Shown here: in pieces, positions 53,875-64,000 of the stretch | Layout: every line of letters starts with the position of its first letter | Numbering within the stretch: the first letter of the stretch is position 1 | NCBI RefSeq assembly: GCF_027244095.1 | Contig: NC_069669.1 | Span: 5,358,501 to 5,422,500 of the forward strand | Length of the DNA stretch: 64,000 nt | Source of the DNA: Hemicordylus capensis | Taxonomy: Eukaryota; Chordata; Lepidosauria; Squamata; Cordylidae | Reading direction: 5' to 3' | Position numbers and translations under genes: made by a program | Notes under the pieces: generated by a model | Databases searched by the model: none | Seen by the model: only the letters and a program-made list of their open reading frames with translations | Told to the model about the DNA's origin: nothing

Positions 53875-54309
53875 GAGCCTGAACCGCTCTCCGAGCCTTC
53901 CTTCTTCCGTTCCTTGGTCCCGGGATCAGCGCACTAGTCTCCGAGTCCGCGGAGCCCCTCTGTGGGGCTGGGGGGTGGGGGTGGGACAGGCCCTACAGGT
54001 GCTGCACGCTGTCGAGGGAGGGCGGGGCGGGGGGCTCTCCCAAGGGAGTTTTGCGAGGGAGGGCCCCCTTGCAAAAGAGTGGCAGGACCCGTCCCGCCTC
54101 GACCCTCTTCAGAGCAGCAGCCTAGCGTGCCCCGCAAGCCTCCTTCCCAGGGCCCCGTCCCAAAAGGAAGAGGAGGGGGGTGGCTAGCTACCTTTGAGCC
54201 CCTTTCAAGGGTTAGTGCTGCTGCTGGTTGGAGCAAGTGCAGGTGGGGGAGAAGGCGGAGCATGGACCGGGAGGAGGCTTAAAGAGGAGCCTGGGGAGGG
54301 GGCCAACGC

Positions 54310-54605
54310 CATAGGAAGATAAGCAGCTGCCTTCTACCGAGTCAGACCATCTAGCTCTGTATTGTCTACCCAGACTGGCAGCGACTTCTCCAAGGTGGCA
54401 GGCAGGAGTCTCTTTCAGATAGAGACGCTGCCAGGGAGGGAGCTTGGTCTGCATGCAAGTATGCAGGTGCTCTTCCCAGAGGGGCCCCATCCCCTGAGGG
54501 GAATATCTTACCGTGCTCACACCTGTATTTCTCCCATTCAAATGTGAGCCAGGGTGGACCCTGCTTAGCAAAGGGGGCAATTCATGCTTGCTACTACAGG
54601 ACCAA
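54310..54605 (-). mobile_element. 5S rRNA-derived SINE
   Basis: The minus strand starts with 'tttgctaagcagggtccacc' and 'ctggctcacatttgaatggg' and runs to the tail with 'gactcggtagaaggcagc'. Confidence 0.78.
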
Positions 54606-54619
54606 CTCTCCTCCCTTAA

Positions 54620-54770
54620 CATGAGAAGCTGCCGCCATATACCGAGTCAGACCCTTGGTCCATCTAGCTCTGTATTGTCTACTCAGATTGGCAGCAGCTT
54701 CTTCAAGGTGGCAGGCAGGAGTCTCTCTCAGCCCCATCTTGGAGATGCTGCCAGGGAGGGAACTTGGGAC
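54620..54770 (-). mobile_element. 5S-headed SINE, tail half, split by a hAT insertion
   Basis: The tail 'tgactcggtatatggcggc' and body end at 'cttgggac'. The 5S head resumes at 54928, beyond the hAT element at 54771-54919, so 54620-55075 was one SINE. Confidence 0.8.
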
Positions 54771-54919
54771 TAGGGTGGTCCCCCTCGCTGATGCACACAC
54801 ACCCTTCACAATATATAGTCATGCGACTTGCCTCATGTGACTTGCCTCTGGGGGGCCCCTCGAGCCGTGGGTGCCCCGAGGCAGCCGCCTCCCCTTGCTT
54901 AATGGTAGTTATGCCCCTG
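54771..54919. mobile_element. Short hAT element inserted in a SINE
   Basis: The right terminus is GTAGTTATGCCCCTG. Perfect 8-bp duplications CTTGGGAC flank it at 54763-54770 and 54920-54927. The left end is degraded and begins 'tagggtggtcc'. Confidence 0.8.
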
Positions 54920-54927
54920 CTTGGGAC

Positions 54928-55075
54928 CTTCTGCATGCAAGCAGGTAGTTGCTCTTCCCAGAGGGCTCCGTCCCCCAGGGAAATGTCTTACAGCACTCAC
55001 ACATGTAGCCTCCCATTCATATGCAAACCCGGGTGGACCCTGCTTAGCAAAGGGGCAATTCATGCTTCCTTCCTA
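54928..55075 (-). mobile_element. 5S-headed SINE, head half
   Basis: The minus strand starts 'tttgctaagcagggtccacc' and joins 54620-54770 when the hAT element is removed. Confidence 0.78.
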
Positions 55076-55117
55076 CCACGAGCAGAGAAGCCCCCACCTT
55101 ATGCCTTGACAAGCGCG

Positions 55118-55119
<2 letters not shown>

Positions 55120-55167
<48 letters not shown>
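55120..55167. repeat. (CA)n microsatellite
   Basis: About 24 CA units. Confidence 0.93.
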
Positions 55168-55169
<2 letters not shown>

Positions 55170-55170
<1 letters not shown>

Positions 55171-56060
55171 TGTCTGCCCCTGGAGGGGGAGTGAGTGAGT
55201 GAAATGTTAGAGGTTGTTGATTTTTACCCACAGTAGGTAAAACAGCAGAGCACTAAGGAATGAGCACACACTCCAGTTACAGAGTAGGTAGCAGAGGATG
55301 GTTTGGATATTGCAGCTGTTTAGAGAAACACATGGAGATCCTTGTATGACTAAACACTAAATATTTATTGGTTAAATACACTTGGATAGGAAAGACCTAT
55401 ATCTACATAATGGATAGGTAAGGAGAGAGAGATGTTTCCATCTCATTTCTAGGAGGAAAGGAAGGATTGTGACTCAGCACAGGAAGTGCTGCAGAGTCCG
55501 TTCAGGGGTCATAGAGTAGGGACAGATAGGGAGACCCTGACTCACTGTCTCTACTCCCAATGCCCCTAGTGGTCATTCGGACAGTTGGTGCAAAAGGTCG
55601 ATGCACTGGAAGTTCATCTCCAAGTCCAGTGTGGCCAGGACCTAATGGGTACTTATGAGTCAAATGGGCCGTAACCCAAAATCTGGCTTTAAAAAAGCCA
55701 AATCTGGCAACAGAGTCTCCAACATGAAAGTGGGGCTGCCTGTCCCACGCAAAGGGGGGGGAGGTGGCGTCCCTTCCAGGCGAGACAGTCGCTCTTCTGT
55801 GCCAGTGCAGCCAGGTAGGGAAGAGACTCCTGCAGCCTCCCAGGAGCTGGGCCAACCCCTTGGCTTCCGTCCTGGCCAGGAAGTGGGCTGAGCAAGACCA
55901 TGTCTACAGGGGGTTATAGAGACCTCTGCCTTCAGATTTCAGCTGGCCTGGCACTGGCCTCCCTCCCCACCCCAGACCTTCCTGCCACATGTTCTCCAGC
56001 ATGTTATATTTGGAAGATGAGGAGGAGGCGGCAGGAAGAGAAAACTAGCCTGGAAAATGG
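55170..56060. other. No gene recognised
   Basis: Sequence unique within the window. The stretch starting 'tgttagaggttgttg' at 55205 could be part of an LTR, but no second copy or TG...CA end was found. Confidence 0.4.
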
Positions 56061-56069
56061 ACTGGATGG

Positions 56070-56250
56070 TAGGGATGTGCAAAATCAATTTGTACAAAAT
56101 AATTGATGTACAAAATCAATTTGTACCTGAATCTAGCTGATTCAGGTGATCTAGAGACAAAGCAAATCACCTCTGTGGTCCATTGGCTAGATTTGGGTAC
56201 AAATCAAATCATGCCTGATTAGATTTGAATCGATTCGAGATTTGCATCTG
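56070..56250. mobile_element. Palindromic MITE-like element
   Basis: 'tagggatgtgcaaaatc' at the left and 'gatttgcatctgtcc' at the right frame a core with repeated 'gtacaaaatcaatttgtac' and 'gaatcgattcgag' palindromes, a common reptile DNA-transposon style. Confidence 0.5.
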
Positions 56251-56415
56251 TCCTATTAATTCCCCCAGATTCCCAGCTTTCATTTAATTTCCCCCCAGAT
56301 TCCCAGCTTTCATAATGCTGAACAACTGTGCCCTAGAACAGTTGGTCATGGAACCAAGTGAGGGAAGGTGGTCTTGAACAGAATCCTTCGGCCCCTCTTC
56401 TCTCTTTCCTTGCAG

Positions 56416-56545
56416 CCGCTGCTGGGGGAGGCGGCGGCATGTTGGTGGAGCTGGCACCTACCTCCAAGCCGAACCACTGAGCTTCCTCGCCTGGGACAGG
56501 TTTATGGAGGACATCGGGGAGGTGCTCTCCGAGAAATACAGATGA
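56416..56545 (+). pseudogene. Small-protein family relic G (last exon only)
   Basis: Matches exon 3 of gene E from the acceptor 'tttccttgcag' on, but with two single-base deletions (after CCGCTGCT and in GTGGAGCTGG-CC), giving 130 nt instead of 132. The frame is lost early and the WDRF helix is no longer encoded. Promoter, exon 1 and exon 2 are absent, because unrelated sequence lies upstream of 56388. The poly(A) signal (56672-56677) survives. A dead copy left by the segmental duplication. Confidence 0.75.
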
Positions 56546-57448
56546 GCCCCCCCGCACCCGCCCACCGCCCGCCGGGCTGCTGGCTCCCCGCCGCTCCCGG
56601 GAGTCGCCGCTGCCGTCGGGGTGCCGCCGCGCGCTTTGCGCTCTTGTGCTGTGAAACTGACAGCGGGCAGCAATAAAGTGCCTGAACCGCTCTCCGAGCC
56701 TTCCTTCTTCCGTTCCTTGGTCCCGTGATCAGCGCACTAGTCTCCGAGTCCGCGGAGCCCCTCTGTGGGGCTGGGGGGCTGGGGGGTGGGGGTGGGACAG
56801 GCCCTACAGGTGCTGCACGCTGTCGAGGAAGGGCGGGGCGGGGGGCTCTCCCAAGGGAGTTTTGCGAGGGAGGGCCCCCTCGCAAAAGAGTGGCAGGACC
56901 CGTCCCGCCTCGACCCTCTTCAGAGCAGCAGCCTAGCGTGCCCCGCAAGCCTCCTTCCCAGGGCCCCGTCCCAAAAGGAAGAGGAGGGGGGTGGCTAGCT
57001 ACCTTTGAGCCCCTTTCAAGGGCAGGCAGTGCTGCTGCTAGTTGGAGCAAGTGCAGGTGGGGGAGAAGGCGGAGCATGGACTGGGAGGAGGCTTAAAGAG
57101 GAGCCTGGGGAGGGGGCCGCCAGCCTCCATAGGAACATAAGCAGCTGCTATATACCGAGTCAGACTCTGAAGTAACTGCCATGTACTCGGTGGAATTGCT
57201 TCTGAATAAAGATGTGGAGGATCAGGCTGTTCTGGTTGTGTTTCTCGCTGGACCCCCAGTTGGACTCCCTCATCTTAGGGGAATGTTGTGTCATGTTGTA
57301 GACACCAAGGATCATCAGGAGGACCCTAGTTCTGGCTTCTTGTGGCATGGGGACACGCCTTCCCCTGTGGCTGCCGAGTTGAGCTACAGCCAGGCCTCTT
57401 GGGGGGACGTGACTGAGGTGGCAGCAGCAGCAGCAGCAGCCACAGTGC

Positions 57449-58112
57449 AAATCAAATCTTTATTGTTACTGTCATTCGACCAGCAATACACAAACTACAA
57501 AAGCTTTACATAAAGCGAACTTGGTCAAATAAAGTAAGAAACTGTTGAAACATACAACAGAAACTGTTGAAACATACAACAGAACCATAACACCTGAGTC
57601 CATCCATTACATAAAACAGAGGGCTCCATGCATTAGAATCATCTAAAATTTAACCCTATATCTTGCTTCTCCACATTTCTTATCCTAGTCTTACTAGCCA
57701 GAAAACAATACTTCGCCATGTTGTAAGATACTACATCCCAATGGTCTGTCAAAAGTAATTCCAGATAGAACTGCTCAGAACAACTGGGCTATGCTGTTAA
57801 AAAAGGACTTAGATCTCTCTCCCACAAAGTTCGATAAAACTGACAACTCAAGATAACCTGGGCTGTTGACACCAATTCCGCAGAACCACAAGGGCAGACA
57901 CGCTCCTTGCAGGGGATCTTACCGTATCTCCCCTCCTGGACAGCCGCTCCTAAGGCATTACGCCGGGCCAGCATCAGAGCCCTCCAGAAACTAGGTACTA
58001 ATATTTTATGAAGGTCTCTTGCTGGGCCAAAGGGTTCTGGAGGAACTGAAACCCACATTAATGTATTGGGACAGGTTCTGAGAAGAAATTCAAATATGAA
58101 GATTGCTCTACA
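57449..58112 (-). mobile_element. Non-LTR retrotransposon 3' end (duplicate)
   Basis: Copy of 9659-10324 with a few substitutions. Confidence 0.75.
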
Positions 58113-58380
58113 GCTTAAAGTAAAGTGTGCCGTCAAGTTGATTTCGACTCCTGGCACCCACAGAGCCCTCTGGTTGTCTTTGGTAGAATACAGGAAGGGT
58201 TGACCATGGCCTCCTCTCACACAGTGTGAGATGATGCCTTCAAGCATCTTCCTAAATCGCTGCTGCCTGATATAGGTGTTTCCCATCGTCTGGGAAACAT
58301 AGTCTGGGAAACATCCCAGTGGGGATTCGAAGCGGCAACCTTCTGCTTGTTAGTCGAGTGTTTCCCTGCTGTGCCACAGC
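58113..58380 (-). mobile_element. tRNA-derived SINE (duplicate)
   Basis: Copy of 10325-10590. Confidence 0.75.
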
Positions 58381-59014
58381 GTTAGTCAAGTATTCTTGTT
58401 GGCCACTGGACTGTATAGAAGGAAGGGTGTCCACTGCAGACCAGAGAATAATGCGAGGAGGGGGGGCAGTTTCCTGAGGCTGAAACACTATTTATTGCCT
58501 AGAAATATGTCTGCAGTAATAGAGAGGAAACTGGGCCAGAAGCCATGTACCTGTCTGTGGCAGCAGCCTCAACCTGGCAAGAGCCCTGGAAGGGGTGAGC
58601 AGAGCCTGCCTGGTTTAGCAGAGAAGGGCAGAAAAGCAGGCGGCTGCTCAGACTCTTGAAGGGGTAGGTGGGTTACAGGATAGGTGGAAACCCCAACACG
58701 ACTGGATTGCTAGCAAAAATACAGAATTGTGAAGGATAAAAGTAACTGGGAAGAATAAAACACATGAGCTTGAGATGGGTAGTTTAAAGCACTGCAACCT
58801 TCGATTCCCTGTTGGTGCTGGAATGACAACTCACAGCATCATCAGACTCACAGTTGTGGTTCAGTGGATGGAGAGTCAAGGTTACCTGCCCCTGGTCCAA
58901 GGGTGATAGGAGTCAAGGAGGTGGGGTTTCTGTGGGAAAGAATACTCTGCACTCTTTGGAATAGGAGAGAATATTTTGGCGGATTATTCTAGGGAGGGGA
59001 CCTGGAACCTAGAT

Positions 59015-59165
59015 GCTCTTCCCAGAGTGGCTCCATCTCCTAAGGGGAATATTTTACAGTGCTAACTCACTGAGTCTCCCATTCATATGCAACCAGGGTG
59101 GACCCTACTTAGCTAAGGGGACAAGTCATGCTAGCTACCACAAGACCAGCTCTCTTTCAATTGAT
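59015..59165 (-). mobile_element. 5S rRNA-derived SINE, 5' part (duplicate)
   Basis: Copy of 11225-11375. Confidence 0.72.
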
Positions 59166-59234
59166 CAATTTACTTGAAAATTGGAATTTAGTTGGATTTT
59201 CTTTGTGGTTTTTTTTAGAAAATATTTTAAAGGA

Positions 59235-59237
<3 letters not shown>

Positions 59238-59282
<45 letters not shown>
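59238..59282. repeat. (CA)n microsatellite (duplicate, shorter)
   Basis: About 45 bp against 55 bp at 11448-11502. Confidence 0.95.
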
Positions 59283-59283
<1 letters not shown>

Positions 59284-60362
59284 AGGACAGTCAGAATTCT
59301 GAAATTATCCGGGAGAGAGGCAGAAGCGTGGGTTGTGTCGTCCTCCAGGCCCTTTCCGCGCCGAGGGGACCAGTTCGAAGGGGCCAAGGGCTCCGAGGCT
59401 GGCCAGGCTTGTAGGCCGACTCCCCTCCCCGCCTGACCCCAGCGGCAGCAGTTTGGGACAAAGCAATTGCTCTGCAAGGGAAAGGGGGCGTGATGTGGCC
59501 CTATGCCTTTTCCTTCTCTGTACACACAGGCTGTGTAGCCTATTGCACGACATTTAGAAGCCTACACAGACTGGGGGGGAGATCCCCTCAGAACTGAACT
59601 CCTGATACACTCTTGCAAAACAATGTTTAGTCTTTGGTGAAGACTCTGTGGAGAGTAACAGTGGGGTTTGCGGGAAGCATCTCTGGTGGAAATGGGGTTC
59701 TGGGCTTGAGAGGTGCCTGGCAAAAACCTGACTTTTCTCGTTCTTACCAGCCACTTCTTTACGCCATCTAACATAATATAATTTGTGCATGGCTTCAGTT
59801 TTTGAAATACACAAATGTTCTTTTAGAACTACTCCATTTGCTTGTTTGAAACTGAATGTTTTGTGTCTGGTTACATCTTTCGAAAAGCCCAGAGAGCAAA
59901 AGGGGAACTGTTCTGCCTACAACTCAGGCAAAGGGGCATGTTTTTAAAGTTGTGGTGCTCTAGTCTGATATTAAGCAGGGGGAAGTGTTTGTCCCTTTTC
60001 AGCCCAGTATAGCATGTCTTCAGTGGCTATTGCTGCTGTCTCCATCTTCCCCCCTGCCACCCCAAGCCCCACTGTAAGCTCTTTGGGGCAAGGAACAATT
60101 TTCTCATACTTTGTGAACATTGCTTTCAGAGCATTCTTGTGTGTAGAAAACCGGGATATAAACACATTTTTATTATAAACCGATAACTTCCAGAAGTTCT
60201 TAGCAGTGGAAACGGCAGCTCAAGCATCTCTTCATGACAGATATGCGGGGCGTTAAAATGGAGGATCAATATCAGCTGAGATGGCCTCAAAAACAGTACA
60301 AGAGCTGTTGCTGAAGCAATATTTATTCCAATTTAGAGGACACATCTTTTTCAAGGAATCTC

Positions 60363-60423
60363 TTCACTTGACTGCCTGAGAGAAATGTGTCAAGAACACA
60401 TCTCTCTCAGGCAGTCGAGTGAA
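60363..60423 (+). other. 28-bp hairpin (duplicate)
   Basis: Identical in stem and loop to 12582-12642. Confidence 0.7.
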
Positions 60424-61081
60424 AACAACCCTTGGAAAATATATACTATCGAAACACATCAAAATAAATGTCTTCAGATGCAGGGGTCCCCCTGTTCCCT
60501 TGTGGAGTGGGTAGATTGGGCAAAAGAGCCTGCCAGTATCTGTGGGAGCTCTTTTTCTCCTCAGCTGCCCCCAAGTCCTTCCAGTCAGGCTGCTGTAGGG
60601 TTGCCCACTCCAAACTGGGGTCTCTAGGAATGGGTACTGTGGAGAAATATTGGAGAAAATAATATCTCCAGGAACGATTTCTTGTCAGAAAGAGTTGCTA
60701 ACTCTGGTGTGTGCCTTGTAGGTAGGGGAGCTTGGAGAGAAATGAATGGACACTGGAGAAATATTGAAGGGAATAGGCACCCTGAGCAGTATTGAACTGT
60801 GGGCGTGGGGTATAAATATTTCAAATAATAAGAATAAAATAATAACAACATCTCCAGGAACGATTCCTGTCAGAAAGAGTTGCTAACTCGGGCCAGTCAT
60901 GGCCTGAGAATTGCAGATTGAAAGAGGTGAAACTTGGTTCAGTTTGGGGGGGGGGCGGTAAAAGCGGGAAAGGCCATTAGAGTTGGGCATTCCCCCTCCC
61001 CCCACCCATTTCCCCTCAGCAGCCCTCTTTTTTCTTTAACGGCTCTGTCAAGTCTCCGCGCGCAAACTTTGGTCGGTCGTT

Positions 61082-61211
61082 GATTGGCTGGCTGCTGGTT
61101 ATGCCACTCCAGGACTAGACAGCACGAGCCTGCTTGCTCGCCGTTGATTGGCCAGCTTCTGGCTCCGCCCAGGCAACTGGACAATTTCTGCTTGTCTCCT
61201 CGCATTTTGAA
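61082..61211 (+). promoter_or_regulatory. CCAAT/CHR-type promoter candidate (duplicate)
   Basis: GATTGGC at 61082-61088 and 61146-61152, TTTGAA at 61206-61211, unchanged from 13302-13431. Confidence 0.45.
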
Positions 61212-63219
61212 TTTAGGCGCCTGACGTGGAGGGAGGCTCGAGGGAGAGGGCCTCAGTGTCGCCTCAAGGCGCGAGCAGGGACGCCGGCAGGGGTGGAAAG
61301 CCAAGGCGGGCCGCTAGCCCAAGGCCCCTCCGTTGCAATGTATTGCGCCCCCCCCACACACACACTCTCAGTGGCATGCCTTCTTTTTCTCACTCTCGTT
61401 TCAGCCTCGCGAAGCAGCACTGAGAGAACGAGCAAGGAGCCCCACGAGAGTCGCGCATGCTGGAAGGGGGATTGTTGAGAGGATTTCTAGAGCTCCCCAC
61501 ACAGCTCTGAGAGGCAGCTTCCCCTGGGAGATAGGGGCTGCCTCAAAAGAGCACCTTGGTGCTTCAGTGGCAACGTGGTAGCCTGTAAATGTACCCCCAA
61601 CCCTGTGAGGAGGCTCCTTTGTCTGGACGGTGGTGGCTCCTTAAAAGAGCCTTTAAATTGTTAATAGCAATTCTGTGGCTGGCCTTGGGTGTTTCCAGGG
61701 TTTTATTATGGATAGCTTCCCACTCCCATTATCTCTGTATGCTGCTTGGAATATTGTTTAAATACAAACTTATAATATTTGTAAAAAGTAAAACTAAAAT
61801 AGGCTTTAAATAGGATAAAATCAAATCAGCAGAGAATAAAATCCTGAATAGGATAAAATATAAAAAATAGTGAGCTTGTGCAGTATAATAAAGGAAATAT
61901 AGGTTATTAATATAACAGGGAAAGTTAACAGAAAAGTGAAGCATTCTAAAAGCAGGTTAGGTATTTTAGAACAATTAGTGTATTAAAATAATATTCAAAG
62001 TAGCATATAGAAATAATGAAAAAAGTATATCCATAATAAAAGCCTGAAACCCCAGAAAGCACAGAATTTATTCCTCAAAGCAGTCCCTAAGATGGCTTGG
62101 CTGTAGCCCCTCACAGCCAGATTGGATGCCCTGACACACATTGCTCAGAGCAGCCCACAAAGGAGCTAGAACATGACTTGCTTATATGGACTCCATGTTT
62201 TTGCTTTGAATAACCCTTAATTTAGCTAGAGAATAGCTTTCTCATTCTAGACTGTATCGCATTGTTCTACATGGCCTCACTAAGTAGCAGTGTGCCTTTC
62301 TCCTAGATCTTACACTTTCCCTCTAAGGATCCCCTCATTTAGCTGGTGAGTGTTGATGTACAAACCTTTCTGTGTTTACTTTTCATGCTCTGAATATTGG
62401 TGAGATGGCATATCTGACTTGCACAGATGATCAGCTTGGTCTGCCCTGCTGATGGAGGAAGCAAGGATAGTGGAAATGCAGCATCCTTGACCTCTTCAAG
62501 CAGTGTGGTGTGCTGACCAGGCTTGGCTGGCTGAAGGGACATGGTGATAAGGCAAGGGAACAAGTCCTGAAGGATTAAGATTTGAGGTTTGGTTCTCCTT
62601 CTTTATTTATGACATTTATATGCTGCTCTGTCCAAACAGGTCTCAGTGTCTCAATCGTGGATCGGGCTCCTTGATGAACAAAGATGTTCTTCAATAAACC
62701 ATTCAAAAGAAAGTAAAGAGTAAAGGTCTTAAAACTTATGAAGCTTTTTTTGTTGTTGTTTAGGAGGAAAAGGGGAGAAAAGACAAAGCAGTACAGAAGG
62801 AGGAAGAAAAACAAGCAGAAACGAGAAACAAGAGGAATAAAAAAGGAAGAAATAGGAGGAGGGATTGATTTTAAAGATGCTTGACAGAAGAATCAGGCAG
62901 GTTCTGCTTCTACAAACTAGAAGGCTTAATTGCTGACTTCCTCTCTGCCATGCATAACTCCTGAGTTCCTGGAGCCTGGCTTGATTGTGCTGGACTCAAG
63001 GTACTTAAGAACCTATGAAAATGTGGGAACATGTCCTTGGTGGCCATACACGTGGGAGACTCTAACAGGGCTGGTGTGTGGCTATCTACTGCAGGACTTC
63101 ACGTCTTGGCCCTGGGGAGACCTACAATTGTGGGAGCGTGGCCTCTTTTTGATTATTACTATTATTACATTTCTAGCCCGCTCTTCTTCCCAGGAGCTCT
63201 TCTAGCCCGCTCTTCTTCC

Positions 63220-64000
63220 CAGGGTCCTCCAGAAGCCCTTCTAAAGATGGGAAAGTGTCAAGCTCTGGAAAGTGACGAGGCTTTTTTCCTTTCTTTAGAA
63301 GGCAACGGGGGAGCAAGGACAGAAGAAAGAGGTGCAGAAGGAGGAAGAGGAACAAGCAGGAAGGCGCCAGCGGAGGAGACGTGAAAAGAAGCAGGAGGAG
63401 ACCGGCTCTCCAGGAGCTTAGCAGAAGAAACGGGCAGGCTGTGCTTCCACCGGGCGGACGGCTTCATTTCGCTCCCTCTCTCGGCCACTGATCACTCTGC
63501 GTGGGGCTGCAGCTGGCCTTGCAGCGTGGCATTCCTGGTGCTGGACTTCATGTCTTTGCACTCAGGAGCCCTGACAGGGGTGGGAGTGCGGCCTTCTCAG
63601 GCCGCCCTGAATCTCTCTGCACCGAGTCCCTTGCCATTGGGTGGGAGGTGGCTTGCTCCTGCTGGACCTGAAGTATGTGCGCTGAGCCGCCCCTGGATGG
63701 GACTGGGGGTATTGCTTTTTCGCGCCACTGCTTTCTGTATGTGCGCTGAGCTGCCCCTGGGTAGGCTGGCCTGGGGGTGTTGCTTCCTCGCGCCGAGCCT
63801 TAGAGGTATGTGCGCTGAGCCGCCCCTGGTCGGGGCTGGGGGCGTTAGCTTTCTCACGCCGAGCTTGATGCCATGTGCGCTGAGCCTGCCCCTGGCTGGG
63901 CTCAGCTTGGGGGTGTTGCTTCCTCTCGCGCCGAGCCTTCGGGTATGTGCGCTGAGCCGCCCCGGGCTGGGGCTGGGAGCGTTGCTTTGTGCTGCCAGGC
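63220..64000 (+). repeat. Tandem-array unit, third copy (cut by window end)
   Basis: Matches 15440-16220, including the exon-like Lys/Arg/Glu-rich unit (63299-63421) and the 63-71-bp minisatellite. Confidence 0.93.

Larger units (their letters stand above)
56388..64000. repeat. Segmental duplication, copy 2 (pair of 8611-16220)
   Basis: Carries second copies of the E-type last exon (here relic G), LINE 57449-58112, SINE 58113-58380, 5S-SINE 59015-59165, (CA)n, the hairpin 60363-60423, the CCAAT/CHR region 61082-61211 and the start of the tandem array (61680-64000). It continues past the right edge. Confidence 0.95.

Overview
The window reads as nuclear DNA of a squamate reptile (lizard or snake). 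The evidence is its interspersed repeats: CR1 and other non-LTR retrotransposon fragments, a 5S-rRNA-headed SINE, a tRNA-derived SINE, many hAT transposons with 8-bp target duplications, and long (CA)n tracts. It also has GT-AG and GC-AG introns, TATA boxes and AATAAA signals. I see no bacterial-style genes, operons, rRNA/tRNA genes or CRISPR arrays. The species call is an inference from repeats and could not be checked.

The main genic content is a cluster of very small TATA-box genes that I do not recognise. There are eight copies on both strands: A1 (-, 1272-2404), E (+, 8245-8769), B (-, 23855-24381), C (+, 30364-31471), A2 (-, frameshifted, 34453-35451), D (-, 45157-46369), F (+, 53204-53742) and G (+, last-exon relic, 56416-56545). 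Intact members encode 60-72 residues from two or three tiny exons and have short 3' UTRs. All seven complete copies (A2 after frame repair) end in the motif D-x-F-x3-[LIV]-x3-L. The C-terminal half differs strongly between sister copies whose introns and UTRs are nearly identical. A/B genes start translation in exon 1; C/D/E/F start in exon 2 and use a conserved GC-AG second intron. E, D and F share an upstream block with an NF-kB-like site, a CRE-like site and a TATA box.

Layout. 1-5198: duplicated block with A1, CR1 and LINE/hAT debris (second copy 33235-38249). 5.2-9.3 kb: repeats, a divergent GC-rich ORF and gene E. 9.3-13.1 kb: LINE, SINE, (CA)n and a strong hairpin. 13.3-21.8 kb: a CCAAT/CHR-type promoter followed by a nested tandem array with a repeated Lys/Arg/Glu-rich exon-like unit. 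22.9-24.5 kb: gene B with relic flanks. 25.6-31.6 kb: gene C, whose first exon carries a hAT insertion. 38-44.8 kb: repeats, including an R4-like LINE end. 45-49.1 kb: gene D and a divergent ORF split by a 1.67-kb hAT element. 49.3-52.5 kb: LINE, CR1 and Ty1/copia fragments. 52.5-56.7 kb: gene F and relic G. 56.4-64 kb: a near-identical second copy of 8.6-16.2 kb, either a recent segmental duplication or an assembly duplicate.

How the genes work together is unknown. The recurring promoter, tiny TATA-driven exons, repeated duplication, pseudogene formation and coding-region-specific divergence fit a fast-evolving multigene family, possibly immune or secreted-effector-like. No signal peptide or named domain is visible.
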